This document shows positions 33,138-42,172 of a stretch of 64,000 nucleotides of DNA, piece after piece; within the stretch, counting starts at the first letter, position 1; every line of letters begins with the position of its first letter. The notes below the pieces were generated by a model. That model saw only the letters and a program-made list of their open reading frames with translations, did not search any database and was not told where the DNA came from. The translations under genes were made by a program, and so were the position numbers. This DNA is from an uncultured Lachnospiraceae bacterium (GTDB lineage Bacteria; Bacillota_A; Clostridia; Lachnospirales; Lachnospiraceae), in NCBI GenBank assembly GCA_951801245.1, contig CATOMC010000002.1, forward strand, positions 131,724 to 195,723, given 5' to 3'.

Positions 33138-33914
33138 GTGAAAGTAGTGATTCTGGCTGGCGGATTTGGGACTCGTATCAGTGAAGAGAGTCATTTAAAG
33201 CCCAAACCTATGATTGAGATCGGGGAGAAGCCTGTTCTATGGCATATCATGAAGCTGTATAGCTTCTACGGATATAACGATTTCATCATCTGCGCCGGTT
33301 ATAAGCAGCATGTCATTAAAGAATGGTTTGCAGATTATTATCTATATAATACGGATGTTACCTTCGATCTTAAGTCCAATGCCATGGAAGTCCATTCTAA
33401 TTATTCGGAACCCTGGAGAGTAACGGTGGTGGATACGGGACTGCATACCATGACGGGAGGCAGAATAAGACGGGTAAGAAAATATATAGGAGACGAGCCG
33501 TTCATGCTTACTTATGGCGACGGCGTGTCTGATGTGGATATCGCTGAACTGGTGAAATTTCATAAAAGCCATGGTAAATGTTGTACAATCACGGCTACCA
33601 ACGTAGGGCAGAGGTTCGGTGTATTAGAAATCGGTGAAGAGAATGATGTCTGCGGTTTCAGGGAGAAGAGCGATTCTGACAGCAGTATGATCAATGCCGG
33701 GTTCATGGTCTGTAACCCGGAGATATTCGATTATCTGGAAGATGATGATACCATCTTGGAACAGACGACATTGGGGAGTCTGGCCAGCAATGGACAGCTT
33801 ATGTCCTATAAGCATGAAGGATTCTGGAAATGCATGGATACTGTGCGTGAAAAGGCAAGGCTGGAACAATTATGGCAAAGCGGGGAGGCACCCTGGAAAG
33901 TATGGGCTGAATAA
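33138..33914 (+). CDS. rfbF: Glucose-1-phosphate cytidylyltransferase
   Basis: The 258-residue protein starts with GTG at 33138 after AGAGGTGA. It has the nucleotidyltransferase signature ILAGGFGTRISEESHLKPKPMIEIG and RfbF-specific stretches (WHIMKLYSFYGYNDFIICAGYK, LTYGDGVSDVD, EGFWKCMDT). It makes CDP-glucose from CTP and glucose-1-phosphate, the first step of the pathway continued by rfbG and rfbH at 22373-24881. It is separated from them by about 8 kb and several transcription units, which is unusual because these three genes are commonly adjacent. Confidence 0.95.
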   Translation: MKVVILAGGFGTRISEESHLKPKPMIEIGEKPVLWHIMKLYSFYGYNDFIICAGYKQHVIKEWFADYYLYNTDVTFDLKSNAMEVHSNYSEPWRVTVVDTGLHTMTGGRIRRVRKYIGDEPFMLTYGDGVSDVDIAELVKFHKSHGKCCTITATNVGQRFGVLEIGEENDVCGFREKSDSDSSMINAGFMVCNPEIFDYLEDDDTILEQTTLGSLASNGQLMSYKHEGFWKCMDTVREKARLEQLWQSGEAPWKVWAE

Positions 33915-33938
33915 ATTGCTACAAAAGGAGAGGCTGAT

Positions 33939-34340
33939 ATGGAAAACAGACAATCATTACCGGAATACCTGAAACATCTGCGTAAATTACGAGGCTATAA
34001 ACAAAAAGATATAGCGTCATGGTTACATATTTCCAGACAGACCTATTCTCATTACGAAACGGGACGAATCAAACCATCCGTCACCGTCTTGTATAACATC
34101 GCACAGGTTTACGGCATTTCCGTTGACAGTATATTAAAGAGGATGGGAATTGCCGAAACGGATTCGAAAGAAGAGGAAACGGCAGGTCAGGATACACTGC
34201 TTGAGAGTGAGAACTTTTCGGAGCAGCAATTCTTTGCAAACCTCTATGGCTTGAGTGAAAAGAATAGAAAAGATGTCTTCTCTATTATGTGGGGAATCGT
34301 GCAGGCGAAGAAAAGGCAGGAGGAAACAGACATACATTAA
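33939..34340 (+). CDS. Xre-family HTH regulator
   Basis: The 133-residue protein has an N-terminal Cro/C1 helix-turn-helix (residues 9-66: LKHLRKLRGYKQKDIASWL, SRQTYSHYETGRIKPS) and a C-terminal helical part. AAGGAGAGG precedes the ATG. It lies 24 bases after rfbF in the same direction and ends at a terminator, so the two are probably co-transcribed. Target unknown. Confidence 0.85.
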   Translation: MENRQSLPEYLKHLRKLRGYKQKDIASWLHISRQTYSHYETGRIKPSVTVLYNIAQVYGISVDSILKRMGIAETDSKEEETAGQDTLLESENFSEQQFFANLYGLSEKNRKDVFSIMWGIVQAKKRQEETDIH

Positions 34341-34373
34341 GCGGGCTAAGATATTTAAGAAGCCCGCTTTTGA
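34339..34373 (+). terminator. Terminator of the rfbF-HTH unit
   Basis: AAGCGGGCT (34339-34347) pairs with AGCCCGCTTTT (34361-34371). The stem begins in the stop codon region of the HTH gene. Confidence 0.8.
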
Positions 34374-34460
34374 CTGTCCTCTTTATGAATCTCATTTTGC
34401 TGTACGAAAATTTTTTGGATGATGCGGCATATTGAATTATATTGAGTATTCACAAATATA

Positions 34461-34489
34461 TTGTTTTTTCTATATGAGTTTGTTATACT
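34461..34489 (+). promoter_or_regulatory. Probable promoter of thrC
   Basis: TTGTTT (34461-34466), 17 bases, TATACT (34484-34489). Confidence 0.55.
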
Positions 34490-34569
34490 TTGATTGGAAT
34501 TGCATAATGTTTTGAAGTGACAAAAAGCCCGAAGCCCATAAACATAAACAAGAAAGGCATGGTCATAAT

Positions 34570-36060
34570 ATGGAAGTATTATACAGCAGTACAAGAGACA
34601 GCAGCAAGAAAGTTACGGCATCCCAGGCAATCTTAAAAGGATTATCAGAAGACGGCGGCCTGTTTGTGCCAGATCATATCCCGGCCCTTACCTGTTCTAT
34701 GAAGGATCTCACAGACAAAAACTATCAGGAGACAGCCTATGAGGTCATGAGGATGTTCTTCACGGACTTTACCGAGGAAGAATTGAAGGGCTGCATCGCG
34801 CGTGCATATGATTCCAAATTTGATACGGAAGTAATCGCACCTCTTGTGGAGGCAGAGGGTACCTATTATCTGGAACTTTTCCATGGCGCGACCATCGCTT
34901 TTAAGGATATGGCGCTTTCTATCCTGCCGCATCTAATGATCACTTCTGCGAAGAAGAATCATGTGGAGAATGAGATTGTCATCCTCACAGCCACTTCCGG
35001 GGATACGGGCAAGGCAGCGTTAGCCGGTTTCGCAGGTGTTGAGGGTACTAAGATTATCGTGTTTTATCCCAAGAACGGCGTTAGTCCCATTCAGGAGAAA
35101 CAGATGGTGACCCAGAAGGGGGATAACACTTTTGTGGTTGCGATTTATGGCAATTTTGATGATGCCCAGACCGGTGTGAAAACACTTTTTAATGACAGAC
35201 AACTGGCTGAGGAGATGGCAACGCACGGCGTGCAGTTTTCTTCCGCCAATTCTATTAATATCGGCCGTCTGATCCCACAGGTGGTCTATTATGTGTATGC
35301 TTATGCGCAGCTATTGAAGGAAGATAAGATTCAGGAGGGCGAGCAGATCAATGTGGTAGTTCCCACAGGTAATTTTGGCAATATTTTGGCTGCATTTTAT
35401 GCGAAAAATATGGGTGTGCCGATCCATAAACTGATCTGTGCTTCCAATGAAAATAAAGTGCTCTATGATTTCTTCCGGACAGGAGAGTATGACAGGAATC
35501 GGGAATTTAAACTGACCAGTTCTCCTTCCATGGATATTTTGATTTCCAGTAATTTAGAGCGTCTGATCTATCGGATCGCAGGCAGTGACGCACAGAAGAA
35601 TGCCGCGTTGATGAAGGCTTTGTCCGAGGAGGGCAGCTATCAGATTACAGCGCAGATGAGAGAACAGCTTGCAGATTTTTATGGCAATTTTGCGGATGAA
35701 AAGGAGACGGCTGACAGGATCAGGCAGATGTATGAGAGTACCGGTTATGTGCTGGATACCCATACGGCAGTGGCGAGTGCAGTATATCAGAAGTATGTGG
35801 CGGACACAAAGGATACCACAAAGACAGTGATCGCTTCCACAGCAAGTCCGTTCAAGTTTACCAGAAGCGTGATGAATGCCATCGACCATACTTATGATAC
35901 CATGTCTGACTTTGAACTGGTGGATGAACTTTCAAAGATTGGTAATGTGGATGTGCCGAAAGCGATCGAGGAAATCAGGACGGCACCGGTGGTGCATGAT
36001 ACTGTGTGTGATAAGACAGAAATGAAAGCGGTTGTGAAAAGAGTCCTTGGAATCGGTTAA
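34570..36060 (+). CDS. thrC: Threonine synthase
   Basis: The 496-residue PLP enzyme converts O-phosphohomoserine to threonine. It begins MEVLYSSTRD with LSEDGGLFVP, typical of the longer (class with N-terminal lid) threonine synthases. The PLP Lys is 112 in GATIAFKDMALS, and LTATSGDTGKAAL and VVPTGNFGNILA bind the phosphate and ring. It is a single-gene unit with its own promoter and terminator; no hom or thrB is in the window. Confidence 0.95.
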   Translation: MEVLYSSTRDSSKKVTASQAILKGLSEDGGLFVPDHIPALTCSMKDLTDKNYQETAYEVMRMFFTDFTEEELKGCIARAYDSKFDTEVIAPLVEAEGTYYLELFHGATIAFKDMALSILPHLMITSAKKNHVENEIVILTATSGDTGKAALAGFAGVEGTKIIVFYPKNGVSPIQEKQMVTQKGDNTFVVAIYGNFDDAQTGVKTLFNDRQLAEEMATHGVQFSSANSINIGRLIPQVVYYVYAYAQLLKEDKIQEGEQINVVVPTGNFGNILAAFYAKNMGVPIHKLICASNENKVLYDFFRTGEYDRNREFKLTSSPSMDILISSNLERLIYRIAGSDAQKNAALMKALSEEGSYQITAQMREQLADFYGNFADEKETADRIRQMYESTGYVLDTHTAVASAVYQKYVADTKDTTKTVIASTASPFKFTRSVMNAIDHTYDTMSDFELVDELSKIGNVDVPKAIEEIRTAPVVHDTVCDKTEMKAVVKRVLGIG

Positions 36061-36100
36061 GAAAGAGCGTTTATAAGGATATGTTGATAACATAAAATAT

Positions 36101-36152
36101 AAAAGAGTAAGAGAGATGCTGCACAAAACAGTATCTCTCTTACTCTTTTATT
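36101..36152 (+). terminator. Perfect 17-bp-stem terminator after thrC
   Basis: AAAAGAGTAAGAGAGAT (36101-36117) and ATCTCTCTTACTCTTTT (36133-36149) are perfectly complementary with a 15-base loop; A and T runs flank the stem, so it can work in both directions. Confidence 0.85.
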
Positions 36153-36181
36153 ATACCACAAAAACCGCGTTTTCTCAAGAC

Positions 36182-36210
36182 TTGTATTGTACTTTGCCAC
36201 AACGTATACT
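36182..36210 (+). promoter_or_regulatory. Probable promoter of the DUF6323-like gene
   Basis: TTGTAT (36182-36187), 17 bases, TATACT (36205-36210). Confidence 0.55.
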
Positions 36211-36272
36211 AAGGCAGTGTCACTTTTTGGACTTATCGGCAGTGCAGAGACTGCACAGGGAGGGAATGGCGT

Positions 36273-36803
36273 ATGGGGCAGACAAACTGGCTGGAAGAGA
36301 TGGCAAAGCAGACATTGACAAAACAGGTTCTCGAAACGAACCGTTATACGCAGAAATACGGTCTTGTTTTAGGAGAGAAAGAGGCGGCATTACTGGCAAA
36401 GGAAAGAGCCAATGTTTTAAGGGCAGAGAGGAGAGTGGAGTTTGGGCCGGGTATTCTTCCGAAAATCATATATGCATTTTGTGATTCGGAATTTATCGAA
36501 CAGGACAATTATTGCGACAGTCTGATCCGTCTGCAGGAAATTTTTTTCCAATATAAGAATGAGACGATGGATGAACTTACAGACGATGAACTCTTAGAAT
36601 TTATGAGAGAACAATTTGAGAATGTGTGCTTTGGAGACTTCGGCTATCTGGAAGGCACTTGTCTGGATATTTTCGCGCAGGCTGTGCGAGCCGGATATTC
36701 CGGGTATATAGAGTCGGAAGGAAAGGGTGAGTTTGAGAAGATGGATATTGTCAAGCGCTGGGACAGGGAATTGTATCTGGAGGCGTTAATCGATCTTTTC
36801 TGA
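36273..36803 (+). CDS. Conserved hypothetical protein (DUF6323-like)
   Basis: The 176-residue soluble protein is acidic and helical with no signal or membrane segment. GGGAGGG precedes the ATG. Segments ELTDDELLEFMREQFEN and KRWDRELYLEALIDLF end the protein. It resembles the Clostridia-specific family DUF6323, usually found next to a DUF6179 gene, and a protein of that sort follows. Function unknown; the assignment is from memory of the family and not certain. Confidence 0.6.
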   Translation: MGQTNWLEEMAKQTLTKQVLETNRYTQKYGLVLGEKEAALLAKERANVLRAERRVEFGPGILPKIIYAFCDSEFIEQDNYCDSLIRLQEIFFQYKNETMDELTDDELLEFMREQFENVCFGDFGYLEGTCLDIFAQAVRAGYSGYIESEGKGEFEKMDIVKRWDRELYLEALIDLF

Positions 36804-36920
36804 TCGCTGCGGTTGCAATATGGCATTTTCTTAGGCAGGCTTGTTTGTCTTTGGCTTTTGAGAATCCGTGAAACGTAATTGTGACGGTTAGTATGGAGAA
36901 TTTAGACTGGAGGCGGCGTT

Positions 36921-37766
36921 ATGGGAAATGAGAAATATCCGATGGAAGAAGTCATGGTGATTGTGTCCGAACTGGCATGGAAGTATACGGGCAGCGATCA
37001 TTCTTCTGTCACTTATGAGAAAGCACAGATGTTGATGGAAGCAGTCATGTACTGCATCAGGGAATACGAACATTATAAAGACAATGCGCTTCTTGTGAAG
37101 CAAGCGCCGGTCAAAGAGACTTATGAACGTGGGCGGCAGATTGTGATGGATAAGTTAAAGAAACTGCAGGAACTCTATAACGAGCTTATTATGGACTTTA
37201 AGGCGTATGGATGTGTATGTCTGCAGGATACCATTAGGAAGGGGATTCCGGTATTTCTGGAAAGGTATGATTATCAGTATGCGCCGCAGGAGACATTATT
37301 GACGCTTGATTATCCGGTCTTAGAAGATGACAGCACATTATCCGGTGTCAGCCGCGTGTTAAACTATGTACAGTGTATCTGCCTGGAACAGAAATTCCTG
37401 CAAAAGATGGATGACAGGTACATTGTTGAGAGCCTGCGTCGGTACCAAAGAGACTATGAGTACCTGTTTGAAAATATTTGTGAAATCGTGCTCCAAAATA
37501 TGTTAGGGCATATTATGCTGGATAAACCGCTGCAAAAGACAGGGTTTGACAAAGAGGAACAAAAGGAACTGGAAGAGATTCTGGCAGATCAATCCGCGGA
37601 GCAGATAAAGGTGTATGCAGGAAGAGCATTGGAGCGGCTTACGATTCGGTATTATGAGGATGACAGTCAGTTATTGGAATATCTAAGCGGCGCCCTTCCT
37701 AATATCGTGACCAGAATACAGAACGGTCTGGAAAATCATTGCCTGGGGCAGATTTTTGTATTCTGA
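36921..37766 (+). CDS. Conserved hypothetical protein (DUF6179-like, C-terminal-type)
   Basis: The 281-residue soluble, mostly helical protein shows no recognised motif. It lies 117 bases after the DUF6323-like gene in the same direction, with GGAGGCGG before the ATG, and the two are probably one operon. DUF6179 proteins are usually longer, so this may be a short version. Function unknown. Confidence 0.55.
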   Translation: MGNEKYPMEEVMVIVSELAWKYTGSDHSSVTYEKAQMLMEAVMYCIREYEHYKDNALLVKQAPVKETYERGRQIVMDKLKKLQELYNELIMDFKAYGCVCLQDTIRKGIPVFLERYDYQYAPQETLLTLDYPVLEDDSTLSGVSRVLNYVQCICLEQKFLQKMDDRYIVESLRRYQRDYEYLFENICEIVLQNMLGHIMLDKPLQKTGFDKEEQKELEEILADQSAEQIKVYAGRALERLTIRYYEDDSQLLEYLSGALPNIVTRIQNGLENHCLGQIFVF

Positions 37767-37910
37767 CAGAAGGGCAAATGAACGGATAAAAAGCCAGAAT
37801 AATTTTATTCGGTAGTTGAAGATATTATCATTGCTGTCCCGTTTATAAAGATAAGAATGATGGAGGGCCTTATATGGCAGACATGGATTGAGAAAACGGG
37901 AGGATGGAAG

Positions 37911-38507
37911 ATGAAAAGAGTTGTAATCGTATTGGTTGCGGTATGCCTTTTGCTGACGGGCTGCGGAGTCGGGTTCCCAGTGCAGGGTAGTTCAGAACGT
38001 GTGGGAGCAGAGGACATAGAAAAGCCGGAAAGCGTAGAACAGGCCGGAGATGCAGAAGAGGCAGATAACACAGAACAGGCCGAGGATGTAGAAGGCACAG
38101 AACAGGCCGGGGATGCAGAAGAGGCAGATAACACAGAACAGTCTGAGGATATGGCTGATTCCGGGTCAGACGGTCTTGGGAGTCTTGACGGCCTGAAGAA
38201 TATGGACATTAGGGAACTGGCAAATAACTGGCCGGAAAGCATTACCTATGACGCCGATGGTGTCTGGGCAAGTCCTTTATTTACAACCATGGAAATGAAA
38301 CAGCCGGTCACATTGTCGATCACTTGTGTGACACTGGATGGCCGCCTGCAGTTAAAAATAGTGAATCAGGATACCGAAGAGGTTTGTTTTAACGAAAAGA
38401 ATCCTGATGGAACGTATGAGGTTAAACTCGATCAGGCGGGAACATATCAAGTACTTTTTTATGCCAGAGAGCATGTGGGAAGTGTTGAAATCGTACCGGA
38501 GAATTAG
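37911..38507 (+). CDS. Lipoprotein with tandem acidic repeats
   Basis: The start is the ATG at 37911, after GGGAGG; it gives a signal peptide with lipobox LLTGC (Cys 20). The 198-residue protein then has an acidic Glu/Ala-rich part with two tandem 21-residue repeats (EQAGDAEEADNTEQ...), and a C-terminal domain (about 95-198) with beta-strand character (PVTLSITCVTLDGRLQLKI, GTYQVLFYAREHVG). This fits a ligand-binding or surface lipoprotein. No family recognised. Confidence 0.7.
   Translation: MKRVVIVLVAVCLLLTGCGVGFPVQGSSERVGAEDIEKPESVEQAGDAEEADNTEQAEDVEGTEQAGDAEEADNTEQSEDMADSGSDGLGSLDGLKNMDIRELANNWPESITYDADGVWASPLFTTMEMKQPVTLSITCVTLDGRLQLKIVNQDTEEVCFNEKNPDGTYEVKLDQAGTYQVLFYAREHVGSVEIVPEN
38037..38150 (+). 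repeat. 63-bp tandem repeat in the lipoprotein gene
   Basis: Units begin GAACAGGCCGG at 38037 and 38100; the second unit is incomplete. It encodes the acidic 21-residue repeat and could change copy number by slippage without shifting the frame. Confidence 0.75.
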
Positions 38508-38552
38508 TGGGCCATTTACCACAAAGTGCATAATTGGGAAATGGTACATTAA

Positions 38553-38606
38553 AAAGAGAGCATGGGAGATAACGTAAATGCAGTTATCATACCGTGCTCT
38601 CTTTGT
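38553..38606. terminator. Bidirectional terminator between lipoprotein and citrate synthase genes
   Basis: AAAGAGAGCA (38553-38562) pairs with TGCTCTCTTT (38595-38604), with an inner GATAAC/GTTATC stem. A and T runs flank it. It serves the two convergent genes. Confidence 0.75.
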
Positions 38607-38621
38607 TGTTATCAGAATATA

Positions 38622-39992
38622 TCAGGCATTTCTTTCCAGTAATTTCTGGTAATCTCTGTCCACGCAGATTGTCTTATATGCCGGACGTATGATCTTGCCG
38701 TTGTTTGCAAGCTCTTCCATGCGGTGGGCGCTCCAGCCCACGATTCTGGCGATCGCGAAGATAGGGGTGTAGAGCTCCATCGGCAGGTTGAGCATATCAT
38801 ACACGAAACCGGAATAGAAGTCTACATTAATATTAACGCCCTTGTAGATGGGCCGTTCCTTGGAGATGATCTCCGGGGCAAGCCGCTCTACCAGAGAGTA
38901 GAGTGCGAATTCGTCCTGCAGTCCTTTTTCCACAGAAAGCTTCTCAACGAAAGTCTTAAAGATATTAGCACGAGGATCCGACTTTGAGTAAACGGCATGT
39001 CCTACACCATAGATCAGGCCCGCATGGTCGAAGGCTTCTTTGTGCAAAAGCCTGGTAAGGTAGTCGGCTACCTGGCCCTCATTCTTCCAGTCGGAGACTT
39101 CACGTTTCATCTCATCAAACATCTTAACAACCTTGATATTGGCGCCGCCGTGGCGGGGACCTTTTAAGGAACCAATAGCCGCCGCAATGACAGAATAGGT
39201 ATCTGTCAAAGAGGAGGTAACCACATGGGTTGTAAAGGAGGAGTTGTTACCTCCGCCGTGTTCCATGTGCAGGATCAGGGCAATATCCAGTATCCGTGCC
39301 TCCAATGGCGTGTATTTGCTGTCAGGACGAAGGATATGCAGGATATTCTCCGCGTTGGACAGTTCCAACTGGGGCTGGTGGATATAGAGACTCTCTCCGT
39401 TATGATAATGGTTGTAAGCCTGGTATCCATAGATGGAAAGCATCGGAAACAGCGCGATCAACTGCAGGCTCTGCCGCAAAACATTAGGCAGGGAAGTGTC
39501 ATCTGCCCGGTCATCATAAGAATAGAGTGTGAGCACGCATCTGGCCAGTGTATTCATCATATCGTTGCTGGGCGCTTTCATGATGATATCGCGCACAAAA
39601 CTGGTAGGAAGGGAGCGATAGCTGTTTAGAAGCTTGGTAAAGCTTTCCAGTTCCTTCTTATCCGGCAGTTTGTCAAACAGAAGAAGATAGGTAACTTCCT
39701 CAAAACCAAAGCGGTTATCGGCGGAAAAACCATCCACAAGATCTTTCACATTATAGCCTCGGTAAAAGAGCTGCCCATGTGTGGGTATCTGGACGCCGTC
39801 CACGATTTTGTTGGCGCGTACATCCGAAATATTGGTCAGTCCTGCCAGTACGCCTTTACCGTTTAGGTCACGCAGGCCGCGCTTTACATCATATTTCGTA
39901 AAAAGCTCCGTATCTATAATACCGGCTTGTTCGCTCATATTTGCAAGTCGCACGATTTCAGGTGTGATCTCAGAAAAACTGTTTTGTTCCAT
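38622..39992 (-). CDS. gltA: Citrate synthase
   Basis: The 456-residue enzyme condenses acetyl-CoA and oxaloacetate. The start at 39992 has AAAGGAGGT about 9 bases upstream; an ATG at 40013 is unsupported. The active-site residues are in MEHGGGNNSSF (His), GVGHAVYSKSDPR (His and Arg) and INVDFYSGFVY (Asp). The N-terminal 60 residues (LFTKYDVKRGLRDLNGKGVL) are those of the longer citrate synthases of Clostridia. It stands alone with no aconitase or isocitrate dehydrogenase gene beside it. Assimilatory glutamate synthesis is the likely use. Confidence 0.95.
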   Translation of the reverse strand: MEQNSFSEITPEIVRLANMSEQAGIIDTELFTKYDVKRGLRDLNGKGVLAGLTNISDVRANKIVDGVQIPTHGQLFYRGYNVKDLVDGFSADNRFGFEEVTYLLLFDKLPDKKELESFTKLLNSYRSLPTSFVRDIIMKAPSNDMMNTLARCVLTLYSYDDRADDTSLPNVLRQSLQLIALFPMLSIYGYQAYNHYHNGESLYIHQPQLELSNAENILHILRPDSKYTPLEARILDIALILHMEHGGGNNSSFTTHVVTSSLTDTYSVIAAAIGSLKGPRHGGANIKVVKMFDEMKREVSDWKNEGQVADYLTRLLHKEAFDHAGLIYGVGHAVYSKSDPRANIFKTFVEKLSVEKGLQDEFALYSLVERLAPEIISKERPIYKGVNINVDFYSGFVYDMLNLPMELYTPIFAIARIVGWSAHRMEELANNGKIIRPAYKTICVDRDYQKLLERNA

Positions 39993-40013
39993 AAGATATG
40001 TACCTCCTTTCAC

Positions 40014-40446
40014 AATCCGTCATATCTTTCCATGCGGGGCGGTGCATGGGTATCGATATATATCATCTTTTAATTCACCTCTCCTATCATACCATGAAAA
40101 AAAAGTCTGTAACAGAAAAAAAGAAAAATTTTACAAAACTTTAACAAAATTTGTTCGTGAAAATAGTAAAATGGTACCATAAACGATAAGTATTTAACGA
40201 TATCTTGATTTGTGAGCCGGATAGTTATCCAAATGTGGGCTATGACAGACGCATGAAAAGCCGCGATCACAACATCGAAGCGGACGGAACCGATAAAAAG
40301 TACTGGAAATTTTGCAGATAAAAGATTATCATAGATACAATGTAAGAGTTGGAAGCGTTGGATTTACAATCAGATTTCGGCTGCTTTATACATGTCTGCC
40401 GGAAGTAGTAACGTGACAGATATCAGGAAAGGAGCATTATTATAAA
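40014..40446. other. Intergenic region upstream of gltA and deoC
   Basis: No intact gene. A CATGC/GCATG hairpin (about 40032-40049) lies in the gltA leader. From about 40216 to 40320 an unbroken stretch reads EPDSYPNVGYDRRMKSRDHN and more, ending in TAA; it looks protein-like but has no start and may be the remnant of a gene's 3' end. A promoter for deoC lies at its end. Confidence 0.35.
40312..40341 (+). promoter_or_regulatory. Possible promoter of deoC
   Basis: TTGCAG (40312-40317), 18 bases, TACAAT (40336-40341). Confidence 0.4.
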
Positions 40447-41094
40447 ATGGATAAGAAGGAAATATTAAGACGCGTAGATCATACCCAGTTAAAGGCTTTT
40501 GCCACATGGGAGGATATCGTTACCCTGTGCGATGAGGCGATTGCAAACGGGACAGCCTCCGTGTGTGTGCCGCCAACGTATATCAAAAGAATTCACGATA
40601 CCTATCAGGACAAAATAAATATTTGTACTGTGGTGGGATTCCCACTGGGATATTCCGTGACGGAAGCGAAAGCTGCAGAGACACGTAAGGCGATAGAGGA
40701 TGGCGCGGGCGAGATTGATATGGTAATCAATATCAGCGATGTGAAGAATGGTCTGTATCAGAAAGTAGAGGAAGAAATCCGTACAATAAAACAGGAATGC
40801 AAAGATAAAATCCTGAAAGTCATCATAGAGACCTGTTATCTGACCGAAGAAGAGAAGATTGCCATGTGCGAGGCCGTTACCAATGGGGGAGCCGATTATA
40901 TTAAGACTTCCACAGGCTTCGGTACGGGCGGTGCGACGATAGAGGATATCCGCTTATTTAAAAAGTATATTGGCGAGGGGGTCAAGATCAAGGCGGCAGG
41001 TGGGATTTCCACACTGGAAGATCTGGAAGCGTTTGTGCGGGAAGGATGCGACAGAATCGGTACATCCAGGGCAGTGGGATTGTTGAAAGAGTGA
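40447..41094 (+). CDS. deoC: Deoxyribose-phosphate aldolase
   Basis: The 215-residue class I aldolase cleaves 2-deoxyribose-5-phosphate to glyceraldehyde-3-phosphate and acetaldehyde. It has VDHTQLKAFAT at the start, INICTVVGFPLG, the Asp of GEIDMVIN, and the Schiff-base Lys153 in YIKTSTGFG. AAAGGAGC precedes the ATG by a normal distance. It is a single gene; no deoB, deoD or cdd gene is next to it. Confidence 0.95.
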   Translation: MDKKEILRRVDHTQLKAFATWEDIVTLCDEAIANGTASVCVPPTYIKRIHDTYQDKINICTVVGFPLGYSVTEAKAAETRKAIEDGAGEIDMVINISDVKNGLYQKVEEEIRTIKQECKDKILKVIIETCYLTEEEKIAMCEAVTNGGADYIKTSTGFGTGGATIEDIRLFKKYIGEGVKIKAAGGISTLEDLEAFVREGCDRIGTSRAVGLLKE

Positions 41095-41174
41095 GATTGC
41101 TTTCCGGCTGACGTGTGAAAAGCGACTTTTTCATAATATGATAACATTTTTAGGAAATTTTTCCTGTTTTCTGT

Positions 41175-41202
41175 TTGCTTTTTCATCAGGCAGAGGTATA
41201 AT
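41175..41202 (+). promoter_or_regulatory. Probable promoter of the flagellin-like gene
   Basis: TTGCTT (41175-41180), 16 bases, TATAAT (41197-41202). This is a vegetative sigma-A type promoter, not the sigma-28 type usual for flagellin. Confidence 0.55.
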
Positions 41203-41278
41203 ATTATTATACTAGGTACAGTTTGGTTAGCGAAGCTTTCGAGTTTGTGAGACAAATTTCGTAGAAAGGAGCATGTTT

Positions 41279-42037
41279 ATGAACACGATATCATCTCAAA
41301 AAGGGATTTTCTGGTCGTATACGCATCTTGCCAGCGGTAAGAGGATCAATACAGCCAAAGATGACGCGGCGGGGCTGGCCATTGCGAATCGGATGAAGAC
41401 GCAGGAAACGGGATTGCGTGTCGGTGCACAGAATGCTGGGATGGCCATGGGCGCTGCGAATGTGGCAGAGGGCGCGCTTGGCGGCATGTCGGACTATCTG
41501 CAGCGGATTCATGAACTGGCCATCAGATCCATGAACGGCATGAATACGGATGCGGATAAACAGATTTATCAAAAAGAGATCGATCAGATGAAACAGGGGA
41601 TCGAATCTTTGGCGCGGGACACTTCTTTTAACGAACAGAAGCTTTTAGACGGCAGTATGGCAGATATGTCGATTGCGACTTCGCCAAACGGCGGCGGAAT
41701 GAGTATTCAGATGCAGAATTCCACGTTAGAGGCGCTGGGGATAGCCGATCTGGATGTTACGTCCAAGGATTTTAATCTGGATTCCATCAAGAAGGCGATG
41801 GATATGGTATCCGAACGCAGAAGCAGTCTGGGGGCTTCCACCAATGCTCTGGAACGTGTACGTAATTTTAACACGTCCGCGGCGCTTACGCAGTTATCCT
41901 CCAGAAGTCGCCTGGAAGATTTGGATTTTCCTAAGGCGGTTTCCAGGAAGAAGCAGGAAGAAGTACTGGGGCAGTATCGGATGCATATGATCAGAAGACA
42001 GATGGATCAGAAGAAATCTGTCACGGCGCTGTTTTAA
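41279..42037 (+). CDS. Orphan short flagellin-like protein
   Basis: The ATG at 41279 has AAAGGAG at a 7-base distance; an ATG at 41273 is too close. The 252-residue protein matches flagellin D1/D0 regions: LASGKRINTAKDDAAGLAIANRM near the N terminus and a C-terminal D1/D0 with RRSSLGASTNALERVRNF and a final hydrophobic VTALF. It lacks the usual first about 20 residues (the MRINHN-type start) and the variable central domain. No other flagellar gene is in the window. It may be a minor filament protein or a relic with a new role. The sequence is intact. Confidence 0.75.
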   Translation: MNTISSQKGIFWSYTHLASGKRINTAKDDAAGLAIANRMKTQETGLRVGAQNAGMAMGAANVAEGALGGMSDYLQRIHELAIRSMNGMNTDADKQIYQKEIDQMKQGIESLARDTSFNEQKLLDGSMADMSIATSPNGGGMSIQMQNSTLEALGIADLDVTSKDFNLDSIKKAMDMVSERRSSLGASTNALERVRNFNTSAALTQLSSRSRLEDLDFPKAVSRKKQEEVLGQYRMHMIRRQMDQKKSVTALF

Positions 42038-42039
42038 TA

Positions 42040-42068
42040 TTGACTTTTTATGGCCTGTCTGAGATAAT
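42040..42068 (+). promoter_or_regulatory. Probable promoter of pckA
   Basis: TTGACT (42040-42045), 17 bases, GATAAT (42063-42068), leaving a leader of about 100 bases. Confidence 0.6.
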
Positions 42069-42172
42069 GTTAAAGGTGTACGGATGCGCGTACATACAAG
42101 GGAAGTTCGGGATTTTCGGAGTTTTCCGGAAATTTCCGTGAAATAATACAATTTTAAGGAGGAGAATATAAT

